Source: Allodiplogaster sudhausi (taxonomy: Eukaryota > Nematoda > Chromadorea > Rhabditida > Diplogasteridae). Taken from it: a stretch of 64,000 nt of DNA. Of this stretch, positions 11,147-25,100 are shown in pieces (position 1 is the first letter of the stretch; every line of letters begins with the position of its first letter). The notes beneath the pieces are model-generated. The model saw only the letters and a program-made list of their open reading frames with translations, made no database searches and had not been told where the DNA came from. Where the stretch lies: assembly GCA_945643635.1 (NCBI GenBank), contig CALZFC010000005.1, forward strand, positions 4,697,501-4,761,500. The letters run 5' to 3'. Position numbers and translations under genes: made by a program.

Positions 11147-13059
11147 ACAGGTCTTCAATGTCTTGACTCTGTGCTCTTCCCCATTCACGATCGAACCAGA
11201 TGCGCTACAGTTTCTGGCCGCCCATTCATTTGATTTCAACCGTCTTATCCACCACGGAATACCATATGAGCGTTCTGCGATTAGTAAGAAGGTTAGGAAG
11301 GGAAGTACATTTCTAGAAATAAAGATTATGAAGATGAGAGAGATGAAGAGAGTTCAAAAGGGTATTGAGTGGAGAGGGTCTGAATGGCAAGATAACTTCA
11401 GGAATGCTGCATTCGATCTCTGGTGACGGAATTGCTCGGGGCCTCCGTGCCCTTAGCTGTCCATAACGGACTCGTTGATCTTGCCTTTCTCTTCTCTCAC
11501 TTTTACTCCGAACTTCCCTCTTCTTTGCCTGCCTTCCTCTCCGACCTCACTGATCTCTTCCCTCCAGACTCTTGTCCAGTCATAGACTCGAAGTTCCTCG
11601 CCGAGTTCCACTCCCGTCTGCCTTCTTCGTACCTGGAGTATGTCTACAGGAGATGGTATTAAAACTTTTAATTTCCTTTCCTATAACTAAATAAATGTTA
11701 AGAGAGCCTCTCCGTAAGAATCAAGGAGGCTCCTATTTGTACCTGGCCCAGATGCAAAATGTGAGAAACTACGCCTTTGAACATGGTCAGACCTGAACCC
11801 TAGATGCTATAAGATGATAGGGGGGGAAATAGATTAAAACTTGATACGGTACAAATATGGAAAACGTTTGATATACTCACGTTGGTGTCAATATTTTTGA
11901 AATATCCTATTTTGCGATAAATTATTTCAGAGAGTCTATCCATAGATTTTTCATGAAAAGTTGATTCCTCACTTTTGCATCTATAGCATGTGCTGGACCC
12001 CTAGAGAGAGGTTCCCTTGAAGTAATAAAAGGAAGGACTTTGCTGACAGTTTCCCTTCATAGCCATCGGGAGAATGCTCTGGAAGCCAATGAAGGTCGAG
12101 TACACATCAAGTTCTCCTTCGACTACTCAGGATACTGTATGGAGGAGGGGGAATTGGAAAGCAGTCCCTGCGGTCTGCCTGCAGGGTTCCCCAATCAGCC
12201 TCTCGCATGCACCGGAGATGAACTTTGTGCACAATTTGCTGTTAGAGATTTGGCATTCGCTTTTAAGGAAGTTCAATTAGGATCTTGTTTTTTTTAGTAA
12301 ACCTGTGGATGTCTAATGATCCTGGTCATTCAGAGTCACGGCTTCTGTAGAAAACGAAGGACGTGCAAGCTGGTTCATGATGTAGATGCAGTGTTGGATT
12401 GGGAGAGAGTGAAGCAAGAGAAGGAGAGAGCCAGACGGAAGAGGAGAAGAGAGAGCTACGCCCAACCAAAGGGAAGCGAGTCTCTTCCAGACAAAGATGA
12501 AAGGAGTACACTGCAGCCTGGGACGAATGGAGCTTCAACCCAACAAGACACGCTGAACAGTAATGGTGAGATAGATATTCTGTGACTCTTTTTATTGCCA
12601 TAAGTTAATTTTTTTTATAAAAGTTTCTTAGCGAAGTATAGCGATGAACCGCCAAATGACACGATTTTTGAGTGTATATATCGCGGCAGGGAGGCCAATT
12701 TAAAAATTATGATACGGTAGCTGGAAAGAGCTGATTGGTACCATTTTTGAGGAGGGAGAAGGGCGAGTGTGAGTGGGAGTCACCGGGCAGGAGCGGATGC
12801 CTTCATGACGGGAGTGGCGGTGCTGGTGCAGCTGCGGATGTTCCTGCAGAAGAGAAGCGGGCCGGATGAGCCCTTCTGGCCGGCCGAGCTGGTGAACCGA
12901 CTGCCATTGGGGGGGAAGCCGCACCCTCTCCATATTGACAGCAGCAGCTTCGTCCAGTCCTCCTCCAATCATCTTGACTCCTTCATGCTCATTCAGGCTG
13001 CTCGCAGAAAGACTCAGCTGGCCAAGGAAGCCCGTTCTTCCCTCTTCCAGACGCCTTAG
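10606..13059 (+). CDS. TOE1: TOE1 / Caf1z 3'-exonuclease (463 aa)
   Basis: TOE1 is a nuclear DEDD-family deadenylase that trims 3' ends of snRNAs and other small RNAs. Seven exons (10606-10716, 10800-10967, 11151-11291, 11402-11655, 12063-12240, 12334-12565, 12752-13059) give an uninterrupted frame. The N-terminal VNRLWPSMLLSIRKATLIAI leads to DLELSGLG, whose Asp and Glu are the first catalytic pair. Further motifs are EPDALQFLAAHSFDFNRL, VHNGLVDLAFLFSHFY (third acidic residue) and AEFHSRLPSSYLEYVYRR. A CCCH zinc finger is created across the exon 5/6 join: Cys-x8-Cys-x5-Cys-x3-His, which fixes the exon 5 donor at 12240. A basic patch (RARRKRRRES) looks like a nuclear localisation signal. The C-terminal HRAGADAFMTG block is a TOE1 hallmark. 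Intron 2 has a (CT)n array before its acceptor. Exon 4 to 5 and the last acceptor are less certain. Confidence 0.93.
11095..11144 (+). repeat. (CT)n array at TOE1 intron 2 acceptor
   Basis: A pyrimidine array ending in CTCCTAACAG directly precedes TOE1 exon 3, so the microsatellite is the polypyrimidine tract of a functional 3' splice site. Confidence 0.9.
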
Positions 13060-13466
13060 ACAATCCCGTTCATGTTATCTTCTTGACTGATCTCCCCTTG
13101 TTACGTTGTTATTAACATTCTTACAAAACACAGTTGTTACTTTAATCCTTTATTGGTATGAGAATATGTTTTGTATTAAGATCTCTTCTGTATCGTTTGA
13201 CAGTTCCATAATTACTCATAACTTAAAGCATATAAATACTTTAAAATGCAATTTGAAAAAGGAGGAAAATCACATTTCGTATAAGATAAAGGCGTCTACA
13301 AACTGGAAAGTGCGAAAATGCAGGCAAAACCGGTAGAAAGCGAAGCGGTATGGGATAGCGAGTGAGAATAGGAGATGTTTATTGACGATAGAGATTATCT
13401 TGTAAGTAAGGAAGGAGAACTAGCCCGGAAATAGAACCATAAGATCACAAAGGATGGGGAAGAAGG
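13060..13466. other. Convergent intergenic region TOE1 / ARHGAP1
   Basis: AT-rich spacer between the TOE1 stop on the plus strand and the ARHGAP1 stop on the minus strand. It holds the two 3' UTRs. No gene or strong repeat was seen. Confidence 0.5.
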
Positions 13467-15074
13467 TCACTTCTCGAAGATATCGCTGTAGTGAACAATC
13501 AACTGGTAGCAGAAGTTGTTCAGATTACCCAGTTGGGCGATGTTCACCTGAGGGGAAATATTAGCTTTTCAGCCTTGAAAACATTTTTGAACAGCACTTG
13601 AGAAATGAAAATATATTTGAATGCAGAAAGAAAAATCTGAACCTGTTGGTCAGTTGGCCAAGCAAGATTCGGGCCGAAAACGACGCTGAGGTTGTTTGCC
13701 GTCATCAGATTAACTTGAGAATTCGCAGCAACCTCAACAACAATACAATGAACATTGTCACTACGGCCATTCCAAGCAAGCCAGAAATAATAGTGTCGAT
13801 TGTACAGACCATTCGATTTTGGCCCCTTTGTTGTTTGGCCCCAACCAAAATTAAATACAACGTTTTAAATTAAATACAAAGCAACAAGGAATAAGCAACA
13901 AGCAGTAATGTCGCAATAATGCTGACCCCACAATGTTTTTTTATAGCCAAGGCCTTAACCCACCTCGTTTTCAGATCTCTGCGAAAGCGGATTTCATTCC
14001 GATTTCCAATAACCGAATACCGTACATAGTACTATTATACTTCCTCCCAGTACTTATACGAAAACAAAAGAGAAAAATAACGCACACAATAAAAATAACA
14101 TCTTGCACACTATTGGAAGATAAAAAAGAGGAGTTCACCTTTGTGAGGAGCTGAACAACCGCCTTGAGAAGTCGATAGTTGGGTTCTGGAAGCAACTTGA
14201 CGAATTCAGCGACGAACTTGTGCTTCTCCTTCTTAGGAACATCTCAAATCAAGATTTGCTTTCGAACCCTTAAAACATAAGATTTATGAAAAAAAATAAT
14301 TTAAAAAAAAAACCAAGCGAAAATATACCTTGAAGCTCTGTGAGCTTCGGGTACAAGGCATTTGTGATGACGGGCTCGCCAAGCGAGCGAAGGAAGGTCT
14401 TGAGAAGCACCGACGCGTGCAGAGACGCCACTTCTACGTTGTCTCGGTATTCAGCATCCTCCAGGAAGTCAACTCTCTCTCCTCAAATCAGACGAATGGG
14501 CTTGTCAAATGAAAACGCAGCCCACAACCCATTAGACAGTTGCATACAAATATAACTTCTTATGCATACGATACAAAGCATTTATGGTAAGCTAAATATA
14601 GAAAACAAAAATAGAGCCATCTGGGGAATAATAGGAAGTAGGAAAAGTATGCTCATCTGAATACGCGTGTTTATGAAGTTGCGTTTTCTTGTGTCAAATA
14701 GAGGTCGTCAAATTATATGACGCGTAGCTAGTTGTCTAACTGTGAGATCTAGCAGTCTCTTTACATTGTAACCAGAGGGAAACCATCCAAACATTCATTG
14801 ACTGATGTATTTTACCCATCTCTTTACAAACAAGTAATTAGGGGAAAGAATGAAATGGTAAATAGAAAACCCCGGTTGATGCGCTCTCGTATTCGCTTGA
14901 TCGATCCCTGATTTGCGCTCTTCCGAAAGATGCCCTCCACATCGAGACTATACGATTCGAGGAAAGCCAAGAGGTCCACAACAACCGGAGGGATATCGTG
15001 GTCGGGGTGGTGAGACAGGATACTGCATTGCCGAAGTTACACCACCATTCAGAAAAGAGAGGTGGAGATGAAAG

Positions 15075-15121
<47 letters not shown>

Positions 15122-16465
15122 TAGAAACAGAGAGAAAGATAGACCAACAATTCGAGAGGGACGTCAAACTGCTGGGATGGCCTGGGTGGCTGTTGCGGCA
15201 GCTGCGGTCCTCCCACTCCGATCTCGGATGCTCTTCTCTGGCTCGCGTCGTGCTCCCTCACTGGCGCTGCCACATTCAAAACCCTTCAACCAGCTCAGGA
15301 TTAGAAGACCCGCAAACCGAGCAAGGACTCTTTTTCACAGATAAGCATCTTATTTAAAAATTAATTTAGAAAACCTATTAAGTTCAAGTAGATCGTGCAG
15401 TTCCTTTAGCGAGTTGACGCAGTGAAGTTTATCATCAAACTTGGCGGAGATGAACGGACGGAAAAGAGTGTGGAGAACACGAATGAATCGAGTTGGGTGG
15501 ACAACATACAAGGCCTTCAGATTCTTCTTGTATCTCAACAAGTACGAGCCAAGAGTAGATTGTGTTAAAAAGCCAAGAGGCACACCTTCGATCGAGCACT
15601 TTATAGGCTTGCACCAGCCAACGGACTGGCGGCTTGTTGTGACTGCGAAGACCGTAGTGATAGTAGATGATTGAATAGTCCAGGTCAACCACCTACAAGC
15701 ATTCATCAAAACATTCATAGTTTTCAAACTTCATCATATTATAATTTATCATACTATAGGAAAGACATAGTTCTATTTTTGTAATAGTTTAAAAATAGGA
15801 AAGAAACATTTCCATACATCGAAAGAAATGCATTTTCGAATTTGGGGAAAAACCAAGTAAGCAAAAAAAGCTAACGAGATTCGAACTAGGCAGACAGGTT
15901 CAAACCGATGCTATTTTTCTATCAAGGAATACAAAGAAAGGAAGGACACCTTGTCAAGTGTCGCTTGAAGAAAACGCAGCAACTTGTTGTGATCGAGGGC
16001 CTTATTGGATGGCAGTCGATAGGCATAAAAGACTATGATTGGCCTGTAATAAAAAATAAACAAATATAGAGAACTGACAAGTGTGAATGAGAAAACTGAT
16101 AGTTTTCTCATGAACAATCAAATAAAGGAAATTTAAATAAAAACCTTCCAACTCGATCGCCATCCGCAATGATCTCAACGATGTCGTGCTTCGCAATGTC
16201 AGCAAAGTCTTCTCCGAATGGATCAACGCTTCCCAGTTCCGATTCGAAGTCTTCTCTTTCAAGAAAGGAACGAGGGGCTGGAGTTGGCAAACTTTCGACG
16301 TTCACTACAAAGCCTCACACGATTCAACGAATCATGGAAACAGAAACGTCGCTCACAGTGGACATCTTCGGGCGAAAGCAGATCGTCATCTGCAAACCCA
16401 TCTTCCGGGTCGATGAAGTCAACTCGAGAGGCGCCCTCCATCGCCTCCACTCTAAATGAATCCAT
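13467..16465 (-). CDS. ARHGAP1: p50RhoGAP-like protein with CRAL-TRIO and RhoGAP domains
   Basis: The protein is expected to stimulate GTP hydrolysis by Rho/Cdc42-type GTPases. From the start at 16465 it has an acidic N-terminus (DFIDPEDGFADDDLLSPED), then a CRAL-TRIO/Sec14-like domain: KHDIVEIIADGDRVGR, RPIIVFYAYRLPSNKALDH, DYSIIYYHYGLRSHNKP, then YKKNLKALYVVHPTRFIRVL. A proline-rich linker (PQQPPRPSQQFDVPLELL) precedes the RhoGAP domain. There the arginine finger lies in VEGIFRKSAN (about 14900-14930), followed by VASLHASVLLKTFLRSLGEP, LPEPNYRLLKAVVQLL and the FGPN block near 13680. The frame ends at VHYSDIFEK, stop 13467-13469. Domain order and linker match ARHGAP1 rather than other RhoGAPs. 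A (GA)n array interrupts the intron at 15074-15116. The gene converges on TOE1 and lies upstream-to-downstream in tandem with the Rod gene. Confidence 0.92.
15074..15116 (+). repeat. (GA)n array in ARHGAP1 intron
   Basis: GA dinucleotide run on the plus strand, hence CT on the sense strand of the minus-strand ARHGAP1 gene, lying in the intron between the proline-rich linker exon and the arginine-finger exon. Confidence 0.9.
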
Positions 16466-16924
16466 GCCTAACGTGTACTATTTACAACTACAAGGGAGCA
16501 AAAAGGCACATTACACGACGCGAGCGAACAAGAAGAGACTGTAACAACCCTTTCCATTCTTCCATCTCTCACTCTAAAAAGAAGGAATCAATACTCGATG
16601 CCGCGTACATTGTATCAGACTCATGTCAGATCAGTAAACGCAGTTGCAAAGAATAGACATTTATTCACTTCCGAATAGAATATAAGCACATCCGTATTGG
16701 TAATACTCACATGTGACATCGAGATTATTCGTAGTCAAGAAATATAGACAAAGATAAAACTCTTGGCGTATCCAGATTTCAATTTCCGTTGTCCTACATT
16801 ATCCGTACGGAAAACTTCTGCATATACACAATAAAATACACAGGGAATCAATGACATAATGAGCTGTTGAAAGGCAGAAATGACTGTATCCGAGGGCTTC
16901 GGATTCCAGTAAATGAACTAAGCC
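16466..16924. other. Spacer between Rod 3' end and ARHGAP1 5' end
   Basis: About 460 bp between the Rod stop codon and the ARHGAP1 start codon, both on the minus strand. It should contain the Rod 3' UTR and the ARHGAP1 promoter. Short plus-strand frames here show no conserved content. Confidence 0.5.
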
Positions 16925-19085
16925 CTAGGGAGAAGATGAGCTCTGCGCCCAGCAGCAGTTCAAATCTAATTCTTCGTTACGGCGGTCGAGGGAAGGACGC
17001 GGAATGATCTGAAAGGAAAAGAGTGGAGATGAAATGGCAGTGCTAAACAGGCAACCTTGGTGTAGGAAGTAGAGAGATGGATGAGATGGGCAGAGACTTG
17101 GGCAGAACGAGCCAGGAAGGCAGAGCGAGGAGAGTCGAAGGCCCGTCCACCCTCCACTGGGCACGACAGTGCGAACAGAAGACACTCGCGCAGTCTGCTG
17201 CCCGCTTCTCCTTCCGCTTCCGACTCATCTTTATAAAAAAAATTCTTTTATAAGTATAATAGCAACTTTGGGTTCCTGATGAAATGAAGTCTGAAATCAT
17301 TAATCATTTTGTGATTTCACCTTGACGTGGAACCTCAAAATGACATGAAGGAAAAAAAGAAAGAAAACGCGCACCAATAAGTCCAAGAGCCCAGTCAAGG
17401 GTTCGGCCCCAATACACATTCAGATTTTTCACAGAACGAAGTGAAGGCTCATCTCTGAAATACCACTCATCATAGGAGAACAAAAAGAAGTTGTCTTCAA
17501 TCTTTGCTGCCAGTATTCTGTTTTTTACTTCCTAGCCATTTGCATTATCATAACTATCAATCTGAAGTCTGGATAAAAGGAGAAGAGAGAGGGATGTGGG
17601 GGGGGGGCAAAAACCTGGAGTGTCTGAGCAGCAGACTCAGCATGAGATTATTCCTCTCCCCGTGCATCTTTGCCAGCACGTACTCAACCACCTTGGCATC
17701 AGTCAACTCGTAGTCAATGCAGATCGAGGCCGCCAGATGAGCCATGTGGGGACGACCACGCTGAGTTCCTGCAGTGGGAGAGAGCGTGAGGGAGAGAGAG
17801 AGAGACAGAGAGTGAGAGAGAGTGACAGAGAGCGAGAGAGAGAGAGAGAGTGAAGGAGAGGTTACCAGAGAGAAGACTCTTGACGAAAGACAACTTGTCG
17901 GTAGCTTTCATGAAGGCATCGACTCTGTCTGCGCCGACCGAGATGTCCATGAGACGAGTGTAGAGAACCCGCTCGATAGCCATACTCAACAAAACTCTTC
18001 GTCTCTTTCCCTCTGCTTCTGCCCTAGATCTCAGAGTCTCTCTTCACTCTCCCTGTTCCGCCTTTGACCTTCCCCTCAATCTCCGTCCTTCGTCTCTATT
18101 CTTACCCTAGATCCCTCTCCTCCCTTTCCAGATTTCTTCTTCGCCATCCCAACCACCTTAGCATACCAAAGAGGTTCATAGCCCATGCCGATCACTTCCA
18201 GCAGTCGTTCCTCGCTGAACCTCAGGAGAACGCACAGAGCGCGCAGCCTCGTTTTGTGGCCTCCGGTAACCAGGGAAGCATCCTGGAAGGAGAAAGAGTA
18301 TTATAGGAGCATTAAATTCATACGAAATAAGAGGTAGAATAATAATAACATAAGCGAATGGAATAAAAGAAGACATACTTTGGACGCTGTGTTCAGAAGC
18401 ATCCGAATTGTTCCGGCGTTGTCGGTTCTCATGCGGACGAGACGAACAATCCTATGGAAAAGGTCATCAGAAGGAACGAAAGAATGATAGATAAAAAGAA
18501 AGAAAGAGAAAGAGGAAACCTTGTAATGGAAGAGTGGAAGATAGGGAGTTCGAATACTTCTTCGTTGTCAGTGCAAGTCAATGCAGATGGCGATGATTCA
18601 GTGAATCCACTTGCACCCATCGTCTGCACAATTGAATCAATCATCATTATCTTCACTAATTCTCACTTCATAAAATGCTAAGATTGCAATATCATACGTC
18701 ATTCAAGTCGACACCAGCAGAGGATTCGACGAACTGCCCGTCCGGTAGCCAGTCATGTAGCAGATTCTCATGCACCTGCAGAGAAAGAGAAGAGAGAGCG
18801 AGAGAGAGAGAGGGTGAGAGTGATTGAGAGGAATAGAGAGAGAGTGAGAGACAGAGAGACGGATCCGCGCTGCTTACTTGCTCGAGACGGACGCCGTTGA
18901 CTGCTGCGAGTTGGTTCATTAGATTCATCTTCTTTTCACAGTCCACAGCATCGTCCCAGTTGACATATTTAGTGTGAAGCAAGGCTGAACGATACTCTTT
19001 CATCAACAAGGAAGGAGATGAAATGGATGGTAGAGACCAAGAGAAAGAGAGGAGAGACAGAGGCAGATACAGGGGAGACAGAGAC

Positions 19086-19122
<37 letters not shown>

Positions 19123-22100
19123 CAGAGGCAGACAGATGAGTTTGTTGGGATCGTCCATGAGAGTCTTGGTGTCGAGATTGTGGAGAGAGTGCTGCTCGAG
19201 TAGATGGCGAGTCTGCATGAGGCTCAGTCCACTTGTGATCCTCTCCGTCTTCTGCGAGATGACTTCTCGCGTTTCTTGATCGATCTGGAAAGGCTTCTCT
19301 TCCACTCTCTCTCTCTCTCTCTCCATCCCTTCTCCTCCACTCACCGATTCATCCTGCATCCACCGCAGAGCCATTCGATGGCCAATGCGTAGCAACTGGA
19401 TACGGATCTCTCCTTAACAGCAACTCCATTCTTGGTAAGCAAGGATCTCAGTGAATCTCTTCTCCTTTCATCTCTCAGTCTCTCTCTATCTCTCCCTTCT
19501 CAGTGTCTCGTCGCTTTCCCCCGTGAATCATACTCTACCTCCTTCAATCCCATCTTTAACCCCCTCCCGACATTTACTCACCTGGAGGCACATTCCAAAT
19601 GTCGCTCGAGAAGGAATCGAGAAGTAAGATATGATGTTTCGAGGCCACCAACTCAGTTTCCATTTCCACGACATCCTTCTCATGCAGCTTCTCGAACTGA
19701 ATCAAACATCAAGTCAGTGGAATTTCACCTTACAAAGAGAAGAAGAACCTTGGCAACGGCGTCGAGACTTGTTGCAATGATGGCCTTGGTAAGGAGACCG
19801 ACTCGGTGGAGAGTGGGGGAGAGGGCCAGCCAGGGCACTCTCGAAATCACTTCACTCCACACCGACACACTGCTCACACTCAACTCGGCCAGCAACACGG
19901 GGCGCAGAGACTTGCTCAGCACTTCTTCAGTTGACTCGGTGAAGAGATGGAAGGGCAGGCGAGAAGATGACTGCAAAGGATGTCTCCTTCCCTTCCTCTT
20001 TCCCCATTCACGAACCATGACAGGCATCATCTCTGCGTCCAGCATATTTCTTTCCTCTGCCTCAAAGCGATTCTTGCTCTCAACCTGTGAAGAAACAACC
20101 CTCCTAATAAGACATCTCATTGTGGCAGGAGACTAACGGATTGATCTTGAATGACAGCCTGCCTCTCTGCGAACCACGCGCACTCCTGCCAGACCGGCTT
20201 CTTCCTTCGACTCTTTCCAATGATCACCGAACACAAAAGGAGGCAGCCCTTGACCCAGGCGCAACTCGCATCATCATTTGCAAGACTGTATGGAAAGAGA
20301 AGAATGCAGTGAGAGGGAGAACGCAGGAAATAAAGAGTACTAAAAGAAATAAATGACAAGATGAGAAACCCATGCAGGCGTCGCAAGACGAAGTGAATGA
20401 CTTCGTGTGCATAGGGACAGATGCGATCGAAGGCATCTCGGAGATCGTGGAAAAGATCCGAGTGAGAGGGGATGAGCTGCAAGAGAAGTCAATCAGCCCA
20501 CTAAGGAACACTCTTCACAATCGTCTCAACCACTCTATTTTCTCCCAATTACTAGTCAAGTGTACTCCCGAACCTAATGAAATGATCTTTTTTTCAAATT
20601 GGGTGGGTAATCGCCGCCAAATGACATAATAAAAAAGATGTAAGAGTAGCATATTGTATATACTTGAATAGCCATGTCCGCGTAAGTGAGTAGCTTGAGT
20701 AGGAGAGGGGAGGAGGTAGAAGAGGAGTTGAGTGAAGAGGCCTTGTTCACCAGCATAAGCACATAATGAAGAAGGTGGCCGGATACCCACTCGTGTGCAA
20801 CTTTTCCTTTCTGCCGGACACTTTCCATCTCCAAGAATCTGTCAAATTAAAGGCATGGAATAAACCAAGAGAGTAAAGAATTGCCAGCCATCTCAGAATG
20901 AAAACAAACTCGTGAAGAGTCGAAGGGAGAACCGGCAAAGCGGCCAATTCAGCAATACACTTAGTCATATTCGAGTGTGAGGTCACGCCCAATTTAGAAA
21001 TTCTCTTCTGGCACAACGAAGTCAGGAAATTTTTCTGCAATAGATTTTTACAAGCTTATTAACAAATATCGTACAGTATCGAAATATGTATATGAAGAGT
21101 AAGAGGAAGAGGAAGAGATAGAGAGAGAGAGAGAGAACGAGGGAGGGGAGAGAGAGGAGAGAAAGAGAAGAGAGATCAGCAGAATACCTCAAGAGCCGCG
21201 AAGTGCTCCTTGGAGCCGAGTAGTAGAGAGCAGAACTGAGCGAGACGGACTGTGTTCAAAGTAGTTTGAGGATTCCGCCGACTGCCCGCCCACTTCCCCA
21301 GTTCAGTAACCATCTCAAGAAAAAGAAAGGGAGATTGGAATTAAAGAAGAATGAAAGACCTTTAACAGATGAATCGGCTGCATAGCCCCCAGGACCGAGA
21401 CAAGCGCTAACAGATCACAGGGATGAGCAATCAGCAGACGCTCCGAGAAGACGCGCACAGCGGAACGCCATGATCCATCCGGGACAGTTGAAGCTGAGAG
21501 GAATGGGTTGAAGAGAGGATGGCAGACAGGGACTAACTGAGCAGGGAGTGAAGGACCCTCCCACGCATTTCAAGCACACTCTGGCCATACAAGGAATACA
21601 CGGAGAGCAAGTCCGACCAGGCCAGTTCTGATTCCATTTGAGACTCCGCATCTACTTGTCTGAAAGAGGACGGAGTGGCTTGCTACTACCCGGGAATAAA
21701 GTGATCAATCTCAGATGCGACCAACCCGGATGACGGCAGAACAAACGATTTGGCCACGCAGCACAGCTTCTCGAGCACATCTTGAGGGCCAAAAATAGGC
21801 CCGTCTTCGCGGGGTTCGTAGATACTCAGGCGGCGAGAAAACCCTCGTACCAATCTCAATTGCAAAATATATTTTCTCACCACACCATTTTAGGAATCAC
21901 AAAATCGTTAAAGTACAGTTTTGAGATGAAATAATAATAATTAGAAATAACTGATTGTTGGAGGAAGAGCAGTCAGAGTCGCTTTGTGACTCCCGTGCAG
22001 CATCCAATTGATGGCAAGTCGCCATGAAGAGACAACAGAACTCGTTGATTCGCAAAAGACGAATGGCCAGATCGGGACGTGGCTCCAGGTGAGTCCCCGC

Positions 22101-25100
22101 CACGGCCACGCACACCAACTCCTCCACCAGAACCGTCATCTCTTCCATTATCACACAACAACTGCAGCACAAGTTCGTTGTCAACTGCAAAATAGACGAA
22201 AAGAATCCAACTTGTTAATAGCTTCCTCTTTTGGATGATCGCTACTGGAGATTGTGGAATGAAGGTAAAGAAGTGTCCGGTCCAGAGCAGCGAGAATGGC
22301 CTCCAGCAAGGAAGTGCTGACAGCTCGCGAACAATGAGAGACCATGCAATCTCTGGCAATAGTCTATTTCAGAGTTTAGTCGATAAATAGAAATGCCAAC
22401 TTGAGAATGTAAAGAACATTGGCGGGGTCGTTGTCGGCGGCAAGTTGAAGAAGAAGAATGCTCTCCTCGTCAACTGACATCCCCAGAGTACGAGCGAGGG
22501 CGTGCAGCTCAAGAAAGAACAGCTTCTTTCTTTGCCATGGCATCCCTGATCATTCACATAAAAAGGTAATAAAGGGAATTGCAACATTCAGCGTCTAAAT
22601 GTCCTATTCAATGGACAAGTATTCGAGAAGGTTCACAATGACAAATTCAGGAGGGTCCACTAACTTCAATGGAGTTTTCCAGCAATACGAACATTTCCAC
22701 AACATTTCTATCTGTTCCAAAACAAAAAAAAATAGCCAAAGCTACCAAAATTCGTTTTTCCCGTGAAGTATGCCATCACATATATAAATTACTTGTTTAC
22801 ATGAAGTGCCCGCGCTCAACGACGAGGAAGAACCTCGAGATGTAATTCTATGTGTTAGAAAGAACAGAAGGAGCTTATGGTTTGCAGCATTTCACTCTCG
22901 CAGTCTGGTCTGCGATGGATCTATCGCATGCTGATTCGAATACCTCTTTTCATGTACCATTTCACCTTGGCAGGATGAAAAGGAAATACAACATTTCGAA
23001 GTCCAGTTATTTCTCTTTCTTAATCAACCAAATACCTCGAGAACAAAAGATTCGCTTTCGGGTAGATCCTCCATATTCCAAATAAAAAGGATTAAGCTAA
23101 ATTACTTCTTTTGAAACCAGACTGAAGTGTGAAAGCCTAAAGAAGATAGAAAAAGAACCTCGGACAAGTCGCGCTCCTTCCTGGTAGAGAAGTCTCTGAG
23201 CATCGCACATCGGTAGCTCTCACTTCGTAACTCTCCGAGTGTAGTCGTCAGTTCGTACGTATCCTCAAAGACAATATCTTCTCTCAGATAAAGAAACTAG
23301 ATTCCTACAGGATGTTCCGATCTCACTCCTCGTCACACCTGCAACTTCAGAAGCCGACGAAGTTCTGCATAGAGAAGTTGGCATTCCGAGTCGTCGTAGC
23401 GATAGCGAACGAGGAGACTGAGAGAGGCCGACAAGAGGGAGACGCGTCTTCTCTTCATCTCCTCAACCCAAGAAGAGCAGATGATTGACATCGAGGAAGG
23501 AACTGACTGGATTCGAGGGGAGGGTAGAGTCCGCGATGTGTGAGATCCGTTCTATCGCAGCATCCACAACAGCCGCCCTCTCCTCTTCGCACAGCGATTC
23601 CAGCATCTCGTGCACTTCACACAACTTCAAAACATAAGGATCGGTTAATCAGACTAAAGGAGGCACAGAAAGGGTATGACGGGTCTCGACATCATCAAGA
23701 ATAATCGTTTCAAGTACACAACTATCCATCCATTACCGTGAAGAAGCTACCTTTCCTTCAAGGACGAGATGTTTCAGTGCAATGACGTAAACATGAGTCC
23801 TCATCTCTGATTCACACTCCAGACGCATCTTCGAGAAGAGGTGAGCGGCCTGAGCAAGAAAGACTCCATCTCAGTCATTGGCTTTAGCTCGCACACCTTG
23901 AGAGCATCCTCAACCCGCTCCGCGAAGTTCTCCATCTCCGAATTCTTCGAAATCAGATAATCCAGAAACCTATACAAATAAAAATTTTCATATTCAATAC
24001 AACAGAACTCAAGAAGATATCCATTTTTGAAAACAGCTCGGGAAAAGTTCGAGGTGCATTTATTATTTCAATTAAACAAGTACAAGTGATACCTTAGAAA
24101 TCGTTGTTTCCTGCTAAGCACAGAAGGGAGGTGCTGGAAGGTGAGAGAGTACTTCATGAGAATCAGGGCCAGTTCACACTCCTCCAGAGCTGTGCGCATT
24201 GCGTTTGTTCTGCAACTTCTCCTCTCACCAGCAGGAAAATATAACTGATTGTGAGAGAATAAAAGCGAACACTGCGACGTCTGCATTAGAATCAGCGAGA
24301 ATAGCGTGCACGGCCTCTCTCAACTTGCGGGGCCAGGGAGGGTGCGCCGTCTTTGCAATCAGGGCGACTGCAGCTGCACGAATGCCTGGAAAGGAAGAAG
24401 TAGCCAGCCAAAGACATCCTCAGTGGGGAATGACCTTGTTTGGAGATTGCCTCTGAGACGGCGAGGCAGTGCAAGATGAATGGCTCAGAAGATGAATACA
24501 AGACGCCGTTGGAGGAGCACAGGGAAGATGCCTTCTGCAGGAACACAGCTTATCCCGAGAGAACAAAAACTGAGGAGATACCTGCACGTAACCGAGGAGG
24601 GTTTCATCCGCAGACAGGTGATGTTCCTGCATAAAAGGCAGAGCAAGACGCTCAATGTTACTCTTGACGGCTGCTGGGTTCTGGACGGATTGCTCGAGGA
24701 TTCGATGGCAGATCTCTTCCGTTGAAAGAGTCTAAAACAACAGTTGCAACATCCTTCCCTTCGACGCACTCATACTTCGAATGAGTGATAAGAAAGCGGG
24801 CACTCGTAGGCATCCTTGAGAACGGCGATGGCCTTCAGATTCCGGGCACGGCGGTTCAAGTCTTCCACGACATCCGACACTTGGGCACACGTGAAGGCCA
24901 GCGCGGCCTGCAAGGGAATACTCTTGCTATTGCACTCTCCTCTCTCCTCACTCACTTCCTCATTTGGTGTGATCTTCTCTCCACTCATCCTGGAAAGCAT
25001 TCTCTCCACTGCTCGCGTTGCATGCAGAGCATTCGACGGAAAGTCTGCGTACAAAAAAGTTGTTACATTAGTGGGAAACATTAGGAAAAGAATTTAATGT

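Noticed and set aside
12316..12601. Minus-strand 91-aa open frame
   Set aside because: It is antisense to the TOE1 zinc-finger and nuclear-signal exon.
19432..20136. 234-aa plus-strand open frame
   Set aside because: It is antisense to several Rod exons and has no conserved content of its own.
22852..23085. Plus-strand 77-aa open frame in a Rod intron
   Set aside because: No start context, homologous motif or splice partner; consistent with chance in AT-rich sequence.
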